Source: Devosia nanyangense
GTDB taxonomy: Bacteria; Pseudomonadota; Alphaproteobacteria; Rhizobiales; Devosiaceae
Assembly (NCBI GenBank): GCA_016213505.1
Contig: JACRAF010000069.1
Span: 62,001-126,000 of the forward strand
DNA length: 64,000 bases
Reading direction: 5' to 3'
Below are positions 42,055 to 51,275 of the stretch, piece after piece. The translations under genes and the position numbers were made by a program. How positions within the stretch are numbered: position 1 is the first letter of the stretch; each line of letters begins with the position of its first letter. The notes beneath the pieces were generated by a model, which made no database searches, had not been told where the DNA came from, and saw nothing but the letters and a program-made list of their open reading frames with translations.

Positions 42055-43271
42055 AGCGTCTCCGGTTTTGACAGAAGGTCTTCGATGGCCTTGAGGAACA
42101 GCGCGCCGCGGTGGCCGTCGCTGACCCGGTGGTCGCCGGCGAGAGTCATCGACACCACCCGCCGCGGTCCGACCATGCCGTCCGCCGCCCAGGCGCGCCA
42201 GGCGGGCGTGCCGAACCCGACTATGGCCACCTGTGGCGGATAGATGATGCCGTAGAGGGCATCGACACCGCGCTCGCCGAGGCTGGAGACGGTAATCGTG
42301 CCGTCGGACAGCTCGGAGGCCCGGAAGCGCCCGGCCCGCACGCGGGTGATCAGATCGCGCATCGACGCCATCAATGGATCGAGCTCAAGCGCATCGCTGT
42401 CGTGGATGGCCGGCGCGACCAGTCCGGTGGCGCGGATGTTGACAGCCATGCCGACATGCACCGCAGCGCTCGGTTTGAACTCTCCCTCGACGAAGTGACC
42501 GTTGAACTCGTGGTATTTCTTTGCGGCCCGCGACACCGCTTTGACGAACAGCGCCCCGAGCAGCAGCCGGTCGGTGGGCTCGCGGCCTTCGTTGTGCTTG
42601 GTGACGAACGCTTCCGCAGCGCTCAGGTCGACGGTGTGGGCAAGGTAGTAGTGTGGGATCTCGCGTTTCGATCGCGCCATGGCGGCGGCGATGGCGGCGC
42701 GCATGCCGGACATCGTCCCTTCCGCCGGCGCCGCAGCCGCGGGCGCCGATGTCGCCGGCGGGCCGGCCGGAGCCTCCGCAGCGCGTGTCTCCACATCGGC
42801 GAGCGTGATCTCACCGGAGGGACCGGTGCCGACGATTTCCGAGAGGACGAGCCCAGTCTCGGCGGCGAGCTTGCGGGCCGCCGGGGACACGCGCACCCGC
42901 TCCCCGGCCGCGACCGGCGGGACGGCGGCGGGAACAGCCAGCGCTGCGACTGGGGCCGGGGGCGCGACGGCCTCCACGGCAGGAGCAGGCTTCGGCTCGG
43001 GCGCCGGGGGCGGAGCCTGGGCAACGGCCGCCTCGCCCTTTCCGGTGATCAGCGCCAGCGGCGAACCGACCGGGACCTTGGCGCCCAGTTCGACCAGCGG
43101 GCGCTCGAACATGCCATCCTCGAACACCTCGATCTCGATAGCGCCCTTCTGGGTCTCGACCACCGCGATGATGTCGCCGCGCTTGATTGGAGTGCCGGGC
43201 TTGACCAGCCATTCGACGAGCTTGCCCGCTTCCATGTCGGCGCCCAGCGAGGGCATGCGGAACTCGCCCAT
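42051..43271 (-). CDS. Dihydrolipoamide acyltransferase (E2) of a 2-oxo acid dehydrogenase complex
   Basis: This 406-residue protein has three parts. The N-terminal lipoyl domain carries the acceptor lysine K42 in VVETQKGAIEIEVF. An Ala/Pro linker leads to a peripheral-subunit-binding domain near residue 122 (RVSPAARKLAAETGL). The C-terminal acyltransferase domain has the catalytic GDHRVSDGHRG motif. It transfers the acyl group from lipoate to CoA in a pyruvate- or acetoin-type complex. It lies between the fused E1 gene and the ACP gene; E3 is not in the operon. It needs lipoylation, and a lipoate ligase is encoded at 18957. Confidence 0.9.
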   Translation of the reverse strand: MGEFRMPSLGADMEAGKLVEWLVKPGTPIKRGDIIAVVETQKGAIEIEVFEDGMFERPLVELGAKVPVGSPLALITGKGEAAVAQAPPPAPEPKPAPAVEAVAPPAPVAALAVPAAVPPVAAGERVRVSPAARKLAAETGLVLSEIVGTGPSGEITLADVETRAAEAPAGPPATSAPAAAAPAEGTMSGMRAAIAAAMARSKREIPHYYLAHTVDLSAAEAFVTKHNEGREPTDRLLLGALFVKAVSRAAKKYHEFNGHFVEGEFKPSAAVHVGMAVNIRATGLVAPAIHDSDALELDPLMASMRDLITRVRAGRFRASELSDGTITVSSLGERGVDALYGIIYPPQVAIVGFGTPAWRAWAADGMVGPRRVVSMTLAGDHRVSDGHRGALFLKAIEDLLSKPETL

Positions 43272-43274
43272 GGC

Positions 43275-45278
43275 TCAGGCCCTTCCCAGCATGGTCTTGA
43301 CCGCCTGAACGATGCTGCCGATCTGCGGGATGGCGGAGTCTTCGAGGTGCTTGGGGTAGGGGATCGGCACTTCCTGGCTGCACAGCCGCGCCAGCGGCGC
43401 GTCGAGATCGAAGAACTCCTGCTCGGCCAGGCGCATGCCGATCTCGGCCGAAATGCTGCCCGACCGCCAGCCCTCGTCGACGATCAGCGCGCGATGGGTC
43501 TTGCCGACGGAGGCGAGGATGGTGGGCATGTCGAGCGGACGCAACGTCCTCAGGTCGACGACCTCGGCCTCGATCCCCTGCTTTGCCAGCTCCTCGGCCG
43601 CATCGAGCGCCTTGAACAGCGAGCCGCCATAGGTGATCACCGACACGTCCTTGCCCTGGCGCCGGATCGCGGCCTTGTCGATATCCACCGGACCGGCATT
43701 GGCGGCGAGCTGGCCAGTGCGGTTGTAGAGCATCACGTTCTCGAAGATGACCACGGGATCGGGGTCCTGGAGCGCCGTCCACAGCATGCCCCTCGCGTCC
43801 TCGAGCGTCGCCGGCGCCAGCACGCGAATGCCCGGGATATGGGCGTACCAGCCTTCGAGGCTGTGCGAGTGCTGCGCCGCCAACTGGCGGCCGGCGCCTG
43901 TCGCCATACGGATCACGACGGGCACCCCGAACTGGCCGTTCGACATGTGTCGCAGTGTGGCGGCGGTGTTGAGAATCTGGTCGAGCGCCAGCATCGAGAA
44001 ATTGACCGTCATCACCTCGACGATCGGGCGCATGCCGGCGGCAGCTGCGCCGATGCCGGCGCCGGTGAACCCCGACTCCGACAGTGGCGTGTCGCGGATG
44101 CGGTCGGGACCGAACTGATCGAAGAGGCCTTTGCTGACCGCGTAGCAGCCGCCATAGCGCCCCACATCCTCGCCCATGAGGAAGACCCGGTCGTCGCGCT
44201 TCATGGCCTCGACGATCGCCTGCTTGACCGCCTCGCGGTAGGTGGTCTCAACCATCTCGGTGGGCGCCGCGGGTGGGGGCGGGGCGGCGGGCCGCTGGGC
44301 TGCATAGACGTGCCGCGTCAAGTTCTCGAGCGGTTCCCAGGTGCCGGCTTCCGCAAAGGCCACGGCCGCATCGATCTCCGCCCTGGTCTCTTCCTCTATG
44401 CGTTTGACGTCATCGGGATGAGCGATGCCGTTCTGCTCCAGCCAGCCCTGGAAGCGGACGATCGGGCCTTTCGTGCGCCACTCTTCCACCTCGTCCTTGT
44501 CGCGGTAGAACTGTGCGTCGAACATGGAATGGGCGCGGAACCGGTAAGTGCGGCATTCGAGGAAATAGGGCTCGTGCGTCTCGCGCATGACCTCGATGGC
44601 GCGCCGGGTCGCAGCCTCGACGGCGACCACGTCCATGCCGTCGACGACCTCGCTGGCGATGGCGTAACCTTCGGCCTTCTTGTGGATATCGGTCTCGGCT
44701 TCCGACCGGTCGAGCGCCGTGCCCATGGCGTATTTGTTGTTCTCGCAGACGAACAGCACCGGCAGGTCCCACAGCGAGGCGAGGTTGAGGCTTTCGTGGA
44801 ATTCGCCCTCGGCCACCGCGCCCTCGCCGAAGAAGCAGGCGGTGACGCGGTCCTCGGCGCGCAGCTTGTCGGCCAGGGCGAGCCCGACGGCGAGCGGCAG
44901 CCCACCGCCGACGATGGCGTTGCCGCCGTAGAAATTCATCTCGGCCGAGAACAGGTGCATCGAGCCGCCGCGGCCGCCGGAGCAGCCTTCGGCCTTGCCG
45001 TACATCTCGGCCATCACCTCGTTCATCGGCACGCCGCGCACCAGCGCGTGGCCGTGCTCGCGGTAAGTACCGACGATGCGGTCGCGCTCGCCGAGGACCG
45101 GAATCACTCCAGTGGCGATTGCTTCCTCGCCATCGTAGAGATGCATGAAGCCGCGGATCTTTTCCTGTGTGTAGAGTTCGGCGCACTTGTCCTCGAAACG
45201 CCGGATGCGGATCATCTGCCGCAACAGTTCCAGCGAATGGGCGCGGGTCAGGTGCGGCTTGGTGGCGGTGTCGGTCAT
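43275..45278 (-). CDS. Fused E1 alpha-beta subunit of 2-oxo acid dehydrogenase complex
   Basis: This 667-residue thiamine-diphosphate enzyme is formed by fusion of E1-alpha (about residues 1-325) and E1-beta (about 342-667) through a Pro/Ala linker (RPAAPPPPAAP). The alpha part shows the TPP motif FFGEGAVAEGEFHESLNLAS; the beta part shows RVFLMGEDVGRYGG and SGFTGAGIGAAAAGMRPIVE. In most alphaproteobacteria alpha and beta are separate genes. It decarboxylates pyruvate, acetoin or a related 2-oxo acid and loads E2. It overlaps the acs gene by 4 bases. Confidence 0.9.
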   Translation of the reverse strand: MTDTATKPHLTRAHSLELLRQMIRIRRFEDKCAELYTQEKIRGFMHLYDGEEAIATGVIPVLGERDRIVGTYREHGHALVRGVPMNEVMAEMYGKAEGCSGGRGGSMHLFSAEMNFYGGNAIVGGGLPLAVGLALADKLRAEDRVTACFFGEGAVAEGEFHESLNLASLWDLPVLFVCENNKYAMGTALDRSEAETDIHKKAEGYAIASEVVDGMDVVAVEAATRRAIEVMRETHEPYFLECRTYRFRAHSMFDAQFYRDKDEVEEWRTKGPIVRFQGWLEQNGIAHPDDVKRIEEETRAEIDAAVAFAEAGTWEPLENLTRHVYAAQRPAAPPPPAAPTEMVETTYREAVKQAIVEAMKRDDRVFLMGEDVGRYGGCYAVSKGLFDQFGPDRIRDTPLSESGFTGAGIGAAAAGMRPIVEVMTVNFSMLALDQILNTAATLRHMSNGQFGVPVVIRMATGAGRQLAAQHSHSLEGWYAHIPGIRVLAPATLEDARGMLWTALQDPDPVVIFENVMLYNRTGQLAANAGPVDIDKAAIRRQGKDVSVITYGGSLFKALDAAEELAKQGIEAEVVDLRTLRPLDMPTILASVGKTHRALIVDEGWRSGSISAEIGMRLAEQEFFDLDAPLARLCSQEVPIPYPKHLEDSAIPQIGSIVQAVKTMLGRA

Positions 45279-47023
45279 TTCTCGTCACTTTCGAGCGTCG
45301 AAATGTCGCCCTCGGGCAGCCCGAGTTCGCGCGCCTTGAGCAGCCGGCGCATAATCTTGCCGCTGCGCGTCTTGGGCAGGTTCTGCCGGAACGCGATCAC
45401 CTTGGGTGCGACCGCCGGGCCGAGGCGTTTGCGGGCATGCCCAAGCAGTTCGAGGTTCAGATCGTCGCTCGGTTCGAACCCGGGTTTGAGCGCGACGAAC
45501 GCTTTGACCACTTCGCCGACCATCTCGTCGGGAATGCCGATGACAGCCACCTCGGCCACCGCCGGGTGCTCCATCAGCGCGCTCTCGACCTCGAACGGGC
45601 CGATCAGGTGCCCGGCGCTCTTGATCACGTCGTCGTCGCGGCCGACGAACCAGAAATAGCCGTCCTGGTCGCGCATCGCGAGGTCGCCGGAGATGTACCA
45701 GCCGGAGACGAAGCACTTGTTGTAGCGCTCCGCCTCGTTGAGGTAGGCACGCATCATCGAGGGCCAGCCCGGCCGCAAAGCCAACTGGCCGATGACCATC
45801 GGCCGGCCGACCTCGCGCACGCCGTCCCCGGTCTTTTCAACGATGCCGGCGACGATGCCCGGCAGGGGCTTGCCCATCGAGCCAGGCTTGACGTCCATCG
45901 AGGCATAGTTGGCGATCATGATGCCGCCGGTTTCAGTCTGCCACCAGTTGTCGTGGAACGGCATTCCGAACGTCTGGTTGCCCCATACCACCGCTTCCGG
46001 GTTGAGCGGCTCGCCGACGCTGGCCATGAACCGAAGGTGCGACAGATCCTTGCCCGCGAGCGGCCCGGCTCCGACCTTCATCAACATGCGGATGGCGGTG
46101 GGGGCGGTGTACCAGACATTGACCTTCTCGGCCTCGAGGATGCGATACCAGCGCTCGGCATCGAACTCCGCCTCGTCGACGATCATGGTCACGGCGTTGG
46201 TGAGGGGCGAAATGATGCCGTAGGAGGTGCCGGTGACCCAGCCGGGATCGGCCGTGCACCAGAAAATATCGTCGGGATGGAGGTCTAGCGCGTAGCGGCC
46301 GGTGACGTTGTGGGCGACGACCGCCCCATGCACATGCACGGCGCCCTTGGGCCGCCCGGTGGTGCCCGAGGTGAAGTGGAGGAGAGCCATGTCTTCGGGC
46401 TGGGTGCGGGCTATCTCGAACTCGGCCGATGTCGCGCCCATCAACGCCGCGAGATCGCGCGTGCCCTCGGGCGCGGCGCCGTTCGCGTCGACGATGAGGA
46501 TTTCGGTCAGATGGGCGAGTTCGGCTCGCCAGCCGGCGACCTTGCGCCGGTAAAGCGCCTCCGAGGTGACCAGCACCTTGGCTTCGCCGATCGACATGCG
46601 CGCCTTGATCGGCTCGGGTCCGAAGGCCGAGAACATCGGACAGAACACCGCGCCCAGCTTCAGCGTCCCCAGCGCGGCGACGTAGAGGTCCGGGACGCGG
46701 CCGAGCAGGCAGAACACCCGATCGCCCTTCCTGACGCCGAGCGACTGGAGCGCATTGGCGAAGCGATTGGTTCTCGCCCTGAGATCGGCAAAGGTGAAAT
46801 CGTGGCGGCTCTCGTCCTTGGCGATCCAGCGGATCGCCACCTTGTCGCCGAGTCCCGACGCCACGTGCCGATCGATCGCTTCATGGGCGATGTTAAGGCC
46901 GCCGCCGGGGAAGCCGTCGAGCAAGGCCCGCGCACCGTCCCAAGTGAATGCGGCGCGCTCCGCCTCGTAGTCTCCGAGGTTGGCGCGATCTGCCTGGTCC
47001 AAGCGCTTATGGATCGTCTCCAT
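45275..47023 (-). CDS. AMP-forming acetyl-CoA synthetase-like enzyme
   Basis: This 582-residue ANL-superfamily acyl-CoA synthetase has the AMP-binding P-loop LLHFTSGTTGRPKGAVHVHG, TADPGWVTGTSYG, NWWQTETGG and the C-terminal catalytic lysine region KTRSGKIMRRLL. The WCTADPGW and WWQTETGG motifs are typical of acetyl-CoA synthetase. The ATG at 47023 follows GGAGGTG by 8 bases. It is the first gene of the acs-E1-E2-ACP operon. It may recycle acetate made alongside acetyl-CoA or activate a carboxylate that reaches the ACP. An FNR-type promoter precedes it. Confidence 0.88.
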   Translation of the reverse strand: METIHKRLDQADRANLGDYEAERAAFTWDGARALLDGFPGGGLNIAHEAIDRHVASGLGDKVAIRWIAKDESRHDFTFADLRARTNRFANALQSLGVRKGDRVFCLLGRVPDLYVAALGTLKLGAVFCPMFSAFGPEPIKARMSIGEAKVLVTSEALYRRKVAGWRAELAHLTEILIVDANGAAPEGTRDLAALMGATSAEFEIARTQPEDMALLHFTSGTTGRPKGAVHVHGAVVAHNVTGRYALDLHPDDIFWCTADPGWVTGTSYGIISPLTNAVTMIVDEAEFDAERWYRILEAEKVNVWYTAPTAIRMLMKVGAGPLAGKDLSHLRFMASVGEPLNPEAVVWGNQTFGMPFHDNWWQTETGGIMIANYASMDVKPGSMGKPLPGIVAGIVEKTGDGVREVGRPMVIGQLALRPGWPSMMRAYLNEAERYNKCFVSGWYISGDLAMRDQDGYFWFVGRDDDVIKSAGHLIGPFEVESALMEHPAVAEVAVIGIPDEMVGEVVKAFVALKPGFEPSDDLNLELLGHARKRLGPAVAPKVIAFRQNLPKTRSGKIMRRLLKARELGLPEGDISTLESDEK

Positions 47024-47077
47024 GTTCCAGGCACCTCCGCCAATCGCCACGAAGAACGGACCTAACGGCCCATACGC

Positions 47078-47119
47078 ACTCTAGCGGCCGGCCCGGCATC
47101 CATATTGACACAGGTCAAT
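47078..47119 (-). promoter_or_regulatory. FNR/FixK-dependent promoter of the acs-E1-E2-ACP operon
   Basis: ATTGAC-ACAG-GTCAAT (47104-47119) is a perfect inverted repeat matching TTGA-N6-TCAA. On the minus strand TAGAGT (47078-47083) is a fair -10, which puts the box centre about 41 bases upstream of the predicted transcript start, as in class II FNR activation. It predicts induction when oxygen is low. Confidence 0.7.
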
Positions 47120-47379
47120 CGGACCGGGACGCACAAGGCAACTCGGGCATTGCCGCGAGGTGGCGTTCGATCGCCGCCGTGGGCAGCTTCAACAACCAGC
47201 GTATGAGGCTGGTGCTGCGAAACGAAACTGCGGTGAAGACGGCGATCCCGGCAATCCGCACCGGCGGCATCCTGCTCGAAGGAGCTCCACTATCCAGTGG
47301 CGGCCCGCTTGCGGAACCGTGACGGACTGTCATCGATCTCGATGCACGCCGCTGGCATCACCGCTGGCTCTTTGGCCAA
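47120..47379. other. Intergenic region without recognised gene
   Basis: About 260 bases between the acs promoter and the 3' end of an enolase-superfamily gene. Short open frames exist on both strands but lack ribosome binding sites and recognisable similarity. No terminator with a T-run was found. Confidence 0.4.
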
Positions 47380-48558
47380 TCAACCGGCAGCAAACAGCTG
47401 GGCGGCGGCCGGCGAATAGCGCGCAATCTTGTCCTGGTCGAGGGCGACGCCCAGGCCAGGGGTATCGGGAATGGCCAAGAGGCCATCGGCGTCGAGTCCG
47501 AATGGACGTGTCATGATGTTGTCGACGTAGGCACTGCCTCCGATATACTCGACGAGCGTGACATTGGGCAAAGCCGCGGCAAGCTGCAGGTCAGCGGCGA
47601 TGCCGAGCGCGGTGTTCCAGCCATGGCCGACATAGCGGACGCCAAAGTCCTCCGCCATCCAGGCAATGCGGCGCTGCTCGCTGAGTCCGCCGACCTTGGT
47701 GACATCGGGCTGGACGATATCGAAGGCGCCACCGACGAGGAATGGGATGAACGACTGCCGGCGGGTCAGCACCTCGCCTCCGGCGATCGGCACCCGGCTT
47801 TGTTTGCGTAGGGTGACAAAGTCTTCGAGCGCGTCGGGCTTCACCGCTTCTTCGAACCAATCCACGTTGTGGTCGGCCAGCATGTCGGCGGTGCGCATTG
47901 CCCACTTCAGACCGTTGGGCCAGTAGGCGTCGCTGGCCCCCGCATCCACCATCAGCTTCCCCCCTGGAGGTAGTGCACCGGCTGCGGCGGCGACGATCGC
48001 CTCGTCGAGCCGCTCGTCGTCGCGTCTGCCAAACGGCCCCCAGCCGATCTTGAAGGCACGAAAGCCCTGCTCGCGATAGCGGACGATTTCATCCTTCATG
48101 ATGGCGGGCTCGTCCATCAGCAGCGAGCAATAGGGCATGACGCGGTCACGATAGCGTCCGCCAGCCAGACGGCCGATAGACAGCCCGGTGACCTTTCCCA
48201 AGATGTCCCAGAGTGCGATATCGATGCCGCTTATCGCGTGAGTCAGGCTGCCACCGCGGCCCATCCAGAAGGTGTTCTGGTGCAGCTTCTCGCTGACCCG
48301 CTCCGGCTCGAGCGCGTTTTCGCCGATGTAGAGCGGCTCCAGCACCTTCAGGGCCGCCTCGACCAGCCGGCCGTCGGTGAAGGCACTCCCAAAGCCGATT
48401 ATTCCCGCATCGGTATGGACGGCAATCAGCGCGTGGATCGAATCCTCGGCCTTGATTTCTACCGACCAGCCCCCTTTGGGGCTTTCTCCGAACAGCGGTG
48501 CCGCGACGATCCGGGTGATACGGATAGGCGTGACGGCTGCTGATGACGGGGCTGACAT
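47380..48558 (-). CDS. Mandelate racemase/muconate lactonising (enolase superfamily) enzyme
   Basis: This 392-residue protein has the enolase-superfamily capping domain and barrel. Metal ligands D205 (LMVDAG), E236/E237 (WFEEAVKPD) and E262 (AGGEVL), the D285 motif VQPDVTKVGG and H312 in YVGHGW are in place. At the second-strand base motif the sequence is AFKIGWGPFG, so K170 is present but the second lysine of KxK is glycine. It probably abstracts a proton alpha to a carboxylate for racemisation or dehydration. It diverges from the operon at 48649 and shares the GntR-type operator at 48606. Confidence 0.85.
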   Translation of the reverse strand: MSAPSSAAVTPIRITRIVAAPLFGESPKGGWSVEIKAEDSIHALIAVHTDAGIIGFGSAFTDGRLVEAALKVLEPLYIGENALEPERVSEKLHQNTFWMGRGGSLTHAISGIDIALWDILGKVTGLSIGRLAGGRYRDRVMPYCSLLMDEPAIMKDEIVRYREQGFRAFKIGWGPFGRRDDERLDEAIVAAAAGALPPGGKLMVDAGASDAYWPNGLKWAMRTADMLADHNVDWFEEAVKPDALEDFVTLRKQSRVPIAGGEVLTRRQSFIPFLVGGAFDIVQPDVTKVGGLSEQRRIAWMAEDFGVRYVGHGWNTALGIAADLQLAAALPNVTLVEYIGGSAYVDNIMTRPFGLDADGLLAIPDTPGLGVALDQDKIARYSPAAAQLFAAG

Positions 48559-48605
48559 GCCTTCTCCCTTTGCTTGTGGGAGCCATATTGACAGGAAGTC
48601 AGATA

Positions 48606-48622
48606 GTATACAATCATACGAT
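48606..48622. promoter_or_regulatory. GntR-type operator site A (GTATAC-N4-ATACGAT)
   Basis: GTATACAATCATACGAT lies between two divergent genes, 48 bases from the enolase-type start at 48558 and 27 bases before the hydrolase start at 48649. The same pattern occurs at 54564 and 55438. It is probably bound by one of the two GntR/FCD regulators of this region. Confidence 0.75.
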
Positions 48623-48648
48623 GAGTAAATTAAGAGGAGGAAGCAGCG

Positions 48649-49683
48649 TTGGCCACCACGGAGACGCCGAGTCGGATCGTCTGCAACATCGATTTCGACA
48701 GGAATGGCCGTCAGGCCGGCTATTGCCGGGCGCCGCTTTCCCGCAACACCGCGGGTTGGGGGACCGTTGAAATCCCCATCGTCGTCGTCAAGAACGGGAC
48801 GGGCCCCACGGTGCTGCTGACCGGGGGAGTGCATGGCGACGAGTATGAAGGACCCATCGCCATCTCGCGGCTGGCGCAGTCGCTCGATCCGGCGAAGGTA
48901 CAGGGCCGGGTCATCATGATGCCGGCGGTCAACATGCCGGCGGTGCTCTCCGACACCCGTCTTTCGCCGGTGGACAATTGGGACATCAACCGCTGCTTCC
49001 CCGGCAATCCCAAGGGCACCTTCAGCCAGATGCTGGCGCATTTCCTCGACAGCGTCATCCTGCCGATGGCCGACATCTCCGTCGATATGCACACGGCCGG
49101 ACATTCCGCCGATTCTGCTCTGTCGACCAATATGCACTACCTTCCCGATCCGGCGATGCGCGAGAAGACCATGGCGGCTGCCGCCGCCTTCGGAGCTCCC
49201 TACAACGTGGTGTTTGGCGGCGTTGACGAGGGCTCGACGTTCACTTCGTGCGTCGAACGGCGCGGCATCGTCTCGCTCGGGACCGAACTTGGCGGCTGGG
49301 GGCGCGTCAGCATTGAAGGCGTGCGCATCGGCCGTCGGGGCATCGACAATATCCTCAAGCACATGGGTGTCATCGAGGGCGTTCCGGACATGAGCCAGCG
49401 CGATGGCTCGGCGGCGACGAGCCACAAGATGGTGCGAGATCCCTCCGCGTATGTCTTCGCCCCCAAGGCCGGCCTGTTCGAGCCAACCCACGATGTGGGC
49501 GAGGAGGTTGTCGAGAGCGAGGTCGCGGGCTACCTGCATTTCGTCGAGGATGTGGACGTGCCGCCGATCGTGCTGCACTACAAAAAGAGTGGCGTGCTGT
49601 GGTTCGGCGCCGGTCCGGGCAGGGTGACGCGCGGCGACTCGATCGGCGTGGTCATGGAAGACTTCCGCGACAACTGGTCTTGA
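48649..49683 (+). CDS. Succinylglutamate desuccinylase/aspartoacylase-family hydrolase
   Basis: This 344-residue zinc hydrolase of the M14-like aspartoacylase family has TGGVHGDEYEGP with zinc ligands H62 and E65 and a third ligand H148 in SVDMHTAGHS. The C-terminal domain is beta-rich. Relatives such as DoeB remove acyl groups from N-acyl amino acids, giving a carboxylate and a free amine. The start is TTG 48649, 8 bases after AGAGGAGG. It is first in an operon with an MlrC-like and an enolase-superfamily enzyme, so it probably cleaves an amide in the same pathway. Confidence 0.85.
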   Translation: MATTETPSRIVCNIDFDRNGRQAGYCRAPLSRNTAGWGTVEIPIVVVKNGTGPTVLLTGGVHGDEYEGPIAISRLAQSLDPAKVQGRVIMMPAVNMPAVLSDTRLSPVDNWDINRCFPGNPKGTFSQMLAHFLDSVILPMADISVDMHTAGHSADSALSTNMHYLPDPAMREKTMAAAAAFGAPYNVVFGGVDEGSTFTSCVERRGIVSLGTELGGWGRVSIEGVRIGRRGIDNILKHMGVIEGVPDMSQRDGSAATSHKMVRDPSAYVFAPKAGLFEPTHDVGEEVVESEVAGYLHFVEDVDVPPIVLHYKKSGVLWFGAGPGRVTRGDSIGVVMEDFRDNWS

Positions 49684-49754
49684 TCCGGGCCCCCTTCATC
49701 GTCCCATTGAGACGGTCGACGACGGTCGCAGCGCCAACCATAGGAAGCGCCTTC

Positions 49755-51242
49755 ATGCCAAACATCCTCGTGCTCGACTGCAAGCAGGAGATTTCGTCGT
49801 TCAATCCGCGTCCGTCCACGCTCGAGGAGTTCTCGATCCTGAGGGGCGAAGATCTTTTTCAGCATCGCGGCCGCAACACCGAACTGGGCGGCGCGTTCTC
49901 CGTGTTCGACCAGCGCGATGACGTCACCGTGCTGCCGACCATCCTGGCGCAGGGCCTGAGCGCAGGTCTGCTTTCGGCATCGAGTTGGAAGACGCTCAGC
50001 GTCGACATCCTGGAGGCGGTTGGCGCACGCATCGGCGAGGCGGATGCAATCTATGCCGCGATGCACGGAGCGATGGGCGCCGATGGCGAACTCGATCCCG
50101 AAGGCCATCTGCTCACCGAGATACGGAAGCTGGCCGGTCCGGACATGCCGATCGTCATCTCCCTCGATCTGCACGGCATCCTGACCGACCGGATGCTGCG
50201 CCAGATCGACGGGCTCACCCTCTACCACACCTATCCGCATGTCGATTTCGGCAGCACCGGCCGGCGCGCCGCCGAACTGCTGCTCAGGATCATCGACGAC
50301 GGCGTCAAACCGACGATTGCCCGGGTGGTCATTCCGGCGTTGGTGCGCGGCGACGAGCTGGTCACCGCCACCGGCTGCTATGGCGACCTGATCCGCGACT
50401 GCCAGCGCATCGAGCGCGACGGCACCGCTCTTGCCGCGGGCATCATGATCGGCAATCCCTTCACCGACGTGCCCGAACTCTGTTCCCAGGTCATCGTGCA
50501 GACCGACGGGGACGCCAAGACGGCGGAAGCCGAAGCCGTTCGCCTCGCCAGCGAGTTCTGGCCGCAGCGCGCCCGCATGCAGGGCAAGCTGATTGCACTC
50601 GAGCGGGCGATCGCCCAAGCGCGCACTATGAAAGGCCCAGTGGTTTTCACCGATGCGGCAGATGCGACGTCGTCGGGGGCCACGGGCGATTCCAACGCCA
50701 TTATCGCAGCGCTGCGAAAGGCGAACTATCCCGGACGCGTGCTCGCACAGATCGTCGATCCTGCTGCCGCGGCGGCGGCGCATGCGGCGGGCGTTGGAGC
50801 CACAATCAAGGTGACGCTTGGAGGTGCCATAGACAAGCGACGCTTCTCGCCGATGGCGGTCGAAGCGCAGGTCAAGTTGCTCTCCGACGGCAAGACGCGG
50901 CTCGAGACCATGAAGGTGCCGATCGAAGGCGGGCCGACGGCGGTGCTGACCTTCGACAATTTCACGGTCGTGGTCTTCAGCCGGTCGGTGTTCATGTTCG
51001 ACCGCTCGGTGTACTATTCCAACGGCTGCAATCCGCCCGACTTCGATCTCACCATCGTCAAGTCCCCGCACACCGAGCGGCACATGTTCGACGCTTGGGC
51101 GGAAAAGAACTTCAACGTCGACGCGCCCGGCTCCACTTCCGCGGACCTCAAGAGCCTCGGACACACGATCTGCAAGCGTCCGATGTATCCGCTCGATCCT
51201 GAAGTGACCTTCACGCCCCGGGCCGTGACCTATCAAAGATAG
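49755..51242 (+). CDS. MlrC-like M81-family metallohydrolase
   Basis: This 495-residue protein of the M81 (microcystinase MlrC) family has AMHGAMGADGELDPEG near residue 102, SLDLHGILTDRM near 136 and HTYPHVDFGSTGR near 158, which supply the likely zinc ligands. The C-terminal domain (about 300-495) is the typical MlrC C-terminal region. MlrC cleaves linear microcystin, but most homologues sit in amino acid, amide or peptide catabolic clusters and have unknown substrates. It lies 71 bases after the aspartoacylase-like gene and 33 bases before an enolase-superfamily gene. Confidence 0.88.
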   Translation: MPNILVLDCKQEISSFNPRPSTLEEFSILRGEDLFQHRGRNTELGGAFSVFDQRDDVTVLPTILAQGLSAGLLSASSWKTLSVDILEAVGARIGEADAIYAAMHGAMGADGELDPEGHLLTEIRKLAGPDMPIVISLDLHGILTDRMLRQIDGLTLYHTYPHVDFGSTGRRAAELLLRIIDDGVKPTIARVVIPALVRGDELVTATGCYGDLIRDCQRIERDGTALAAGIMIGNPFTDVPELCSQVIVQTDGDAKTAEAEAVRLASEFWPQRARMQGKLIALERAIAQARTMKGPVVFTDAADATSSGATGDSNAIIAALRKANYPGRVLAQIVDPAAAAAAHAAGVGATIKVTLGGAIDKRRFSPMAVEAQVKLLSDGKTRLETMKVPIEGGPTAVLTFDNFTVVVFSRSVFMFDRSVYYSNGCNPPDFDLTIVKSPHTERHMFDAWAEKNFNVDAPGSTSADLKSLGHTICKRPMYPLDPEVTFTPRAVTYQR

Positions 51243-51275
51243 TCCGCAGTTAGGCGGCGTGGGACGAGGATTTCG

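Noticed and set aside
42111..45659. A very long open frame on the plus strand opposite the E2 and E1 genes
   Set aside because: It is a mirror of two well-supported genes in GC-rich DNA, shows no recognisable domain and has low-complexity Arg/Gly/His-rich translation.
47115..47333. A 72-codon minus-strand open frame in the acs-enolase gap
   Set aside because: It overlaps the FNR box, has no ribosome binding site and no recognisable similarity.
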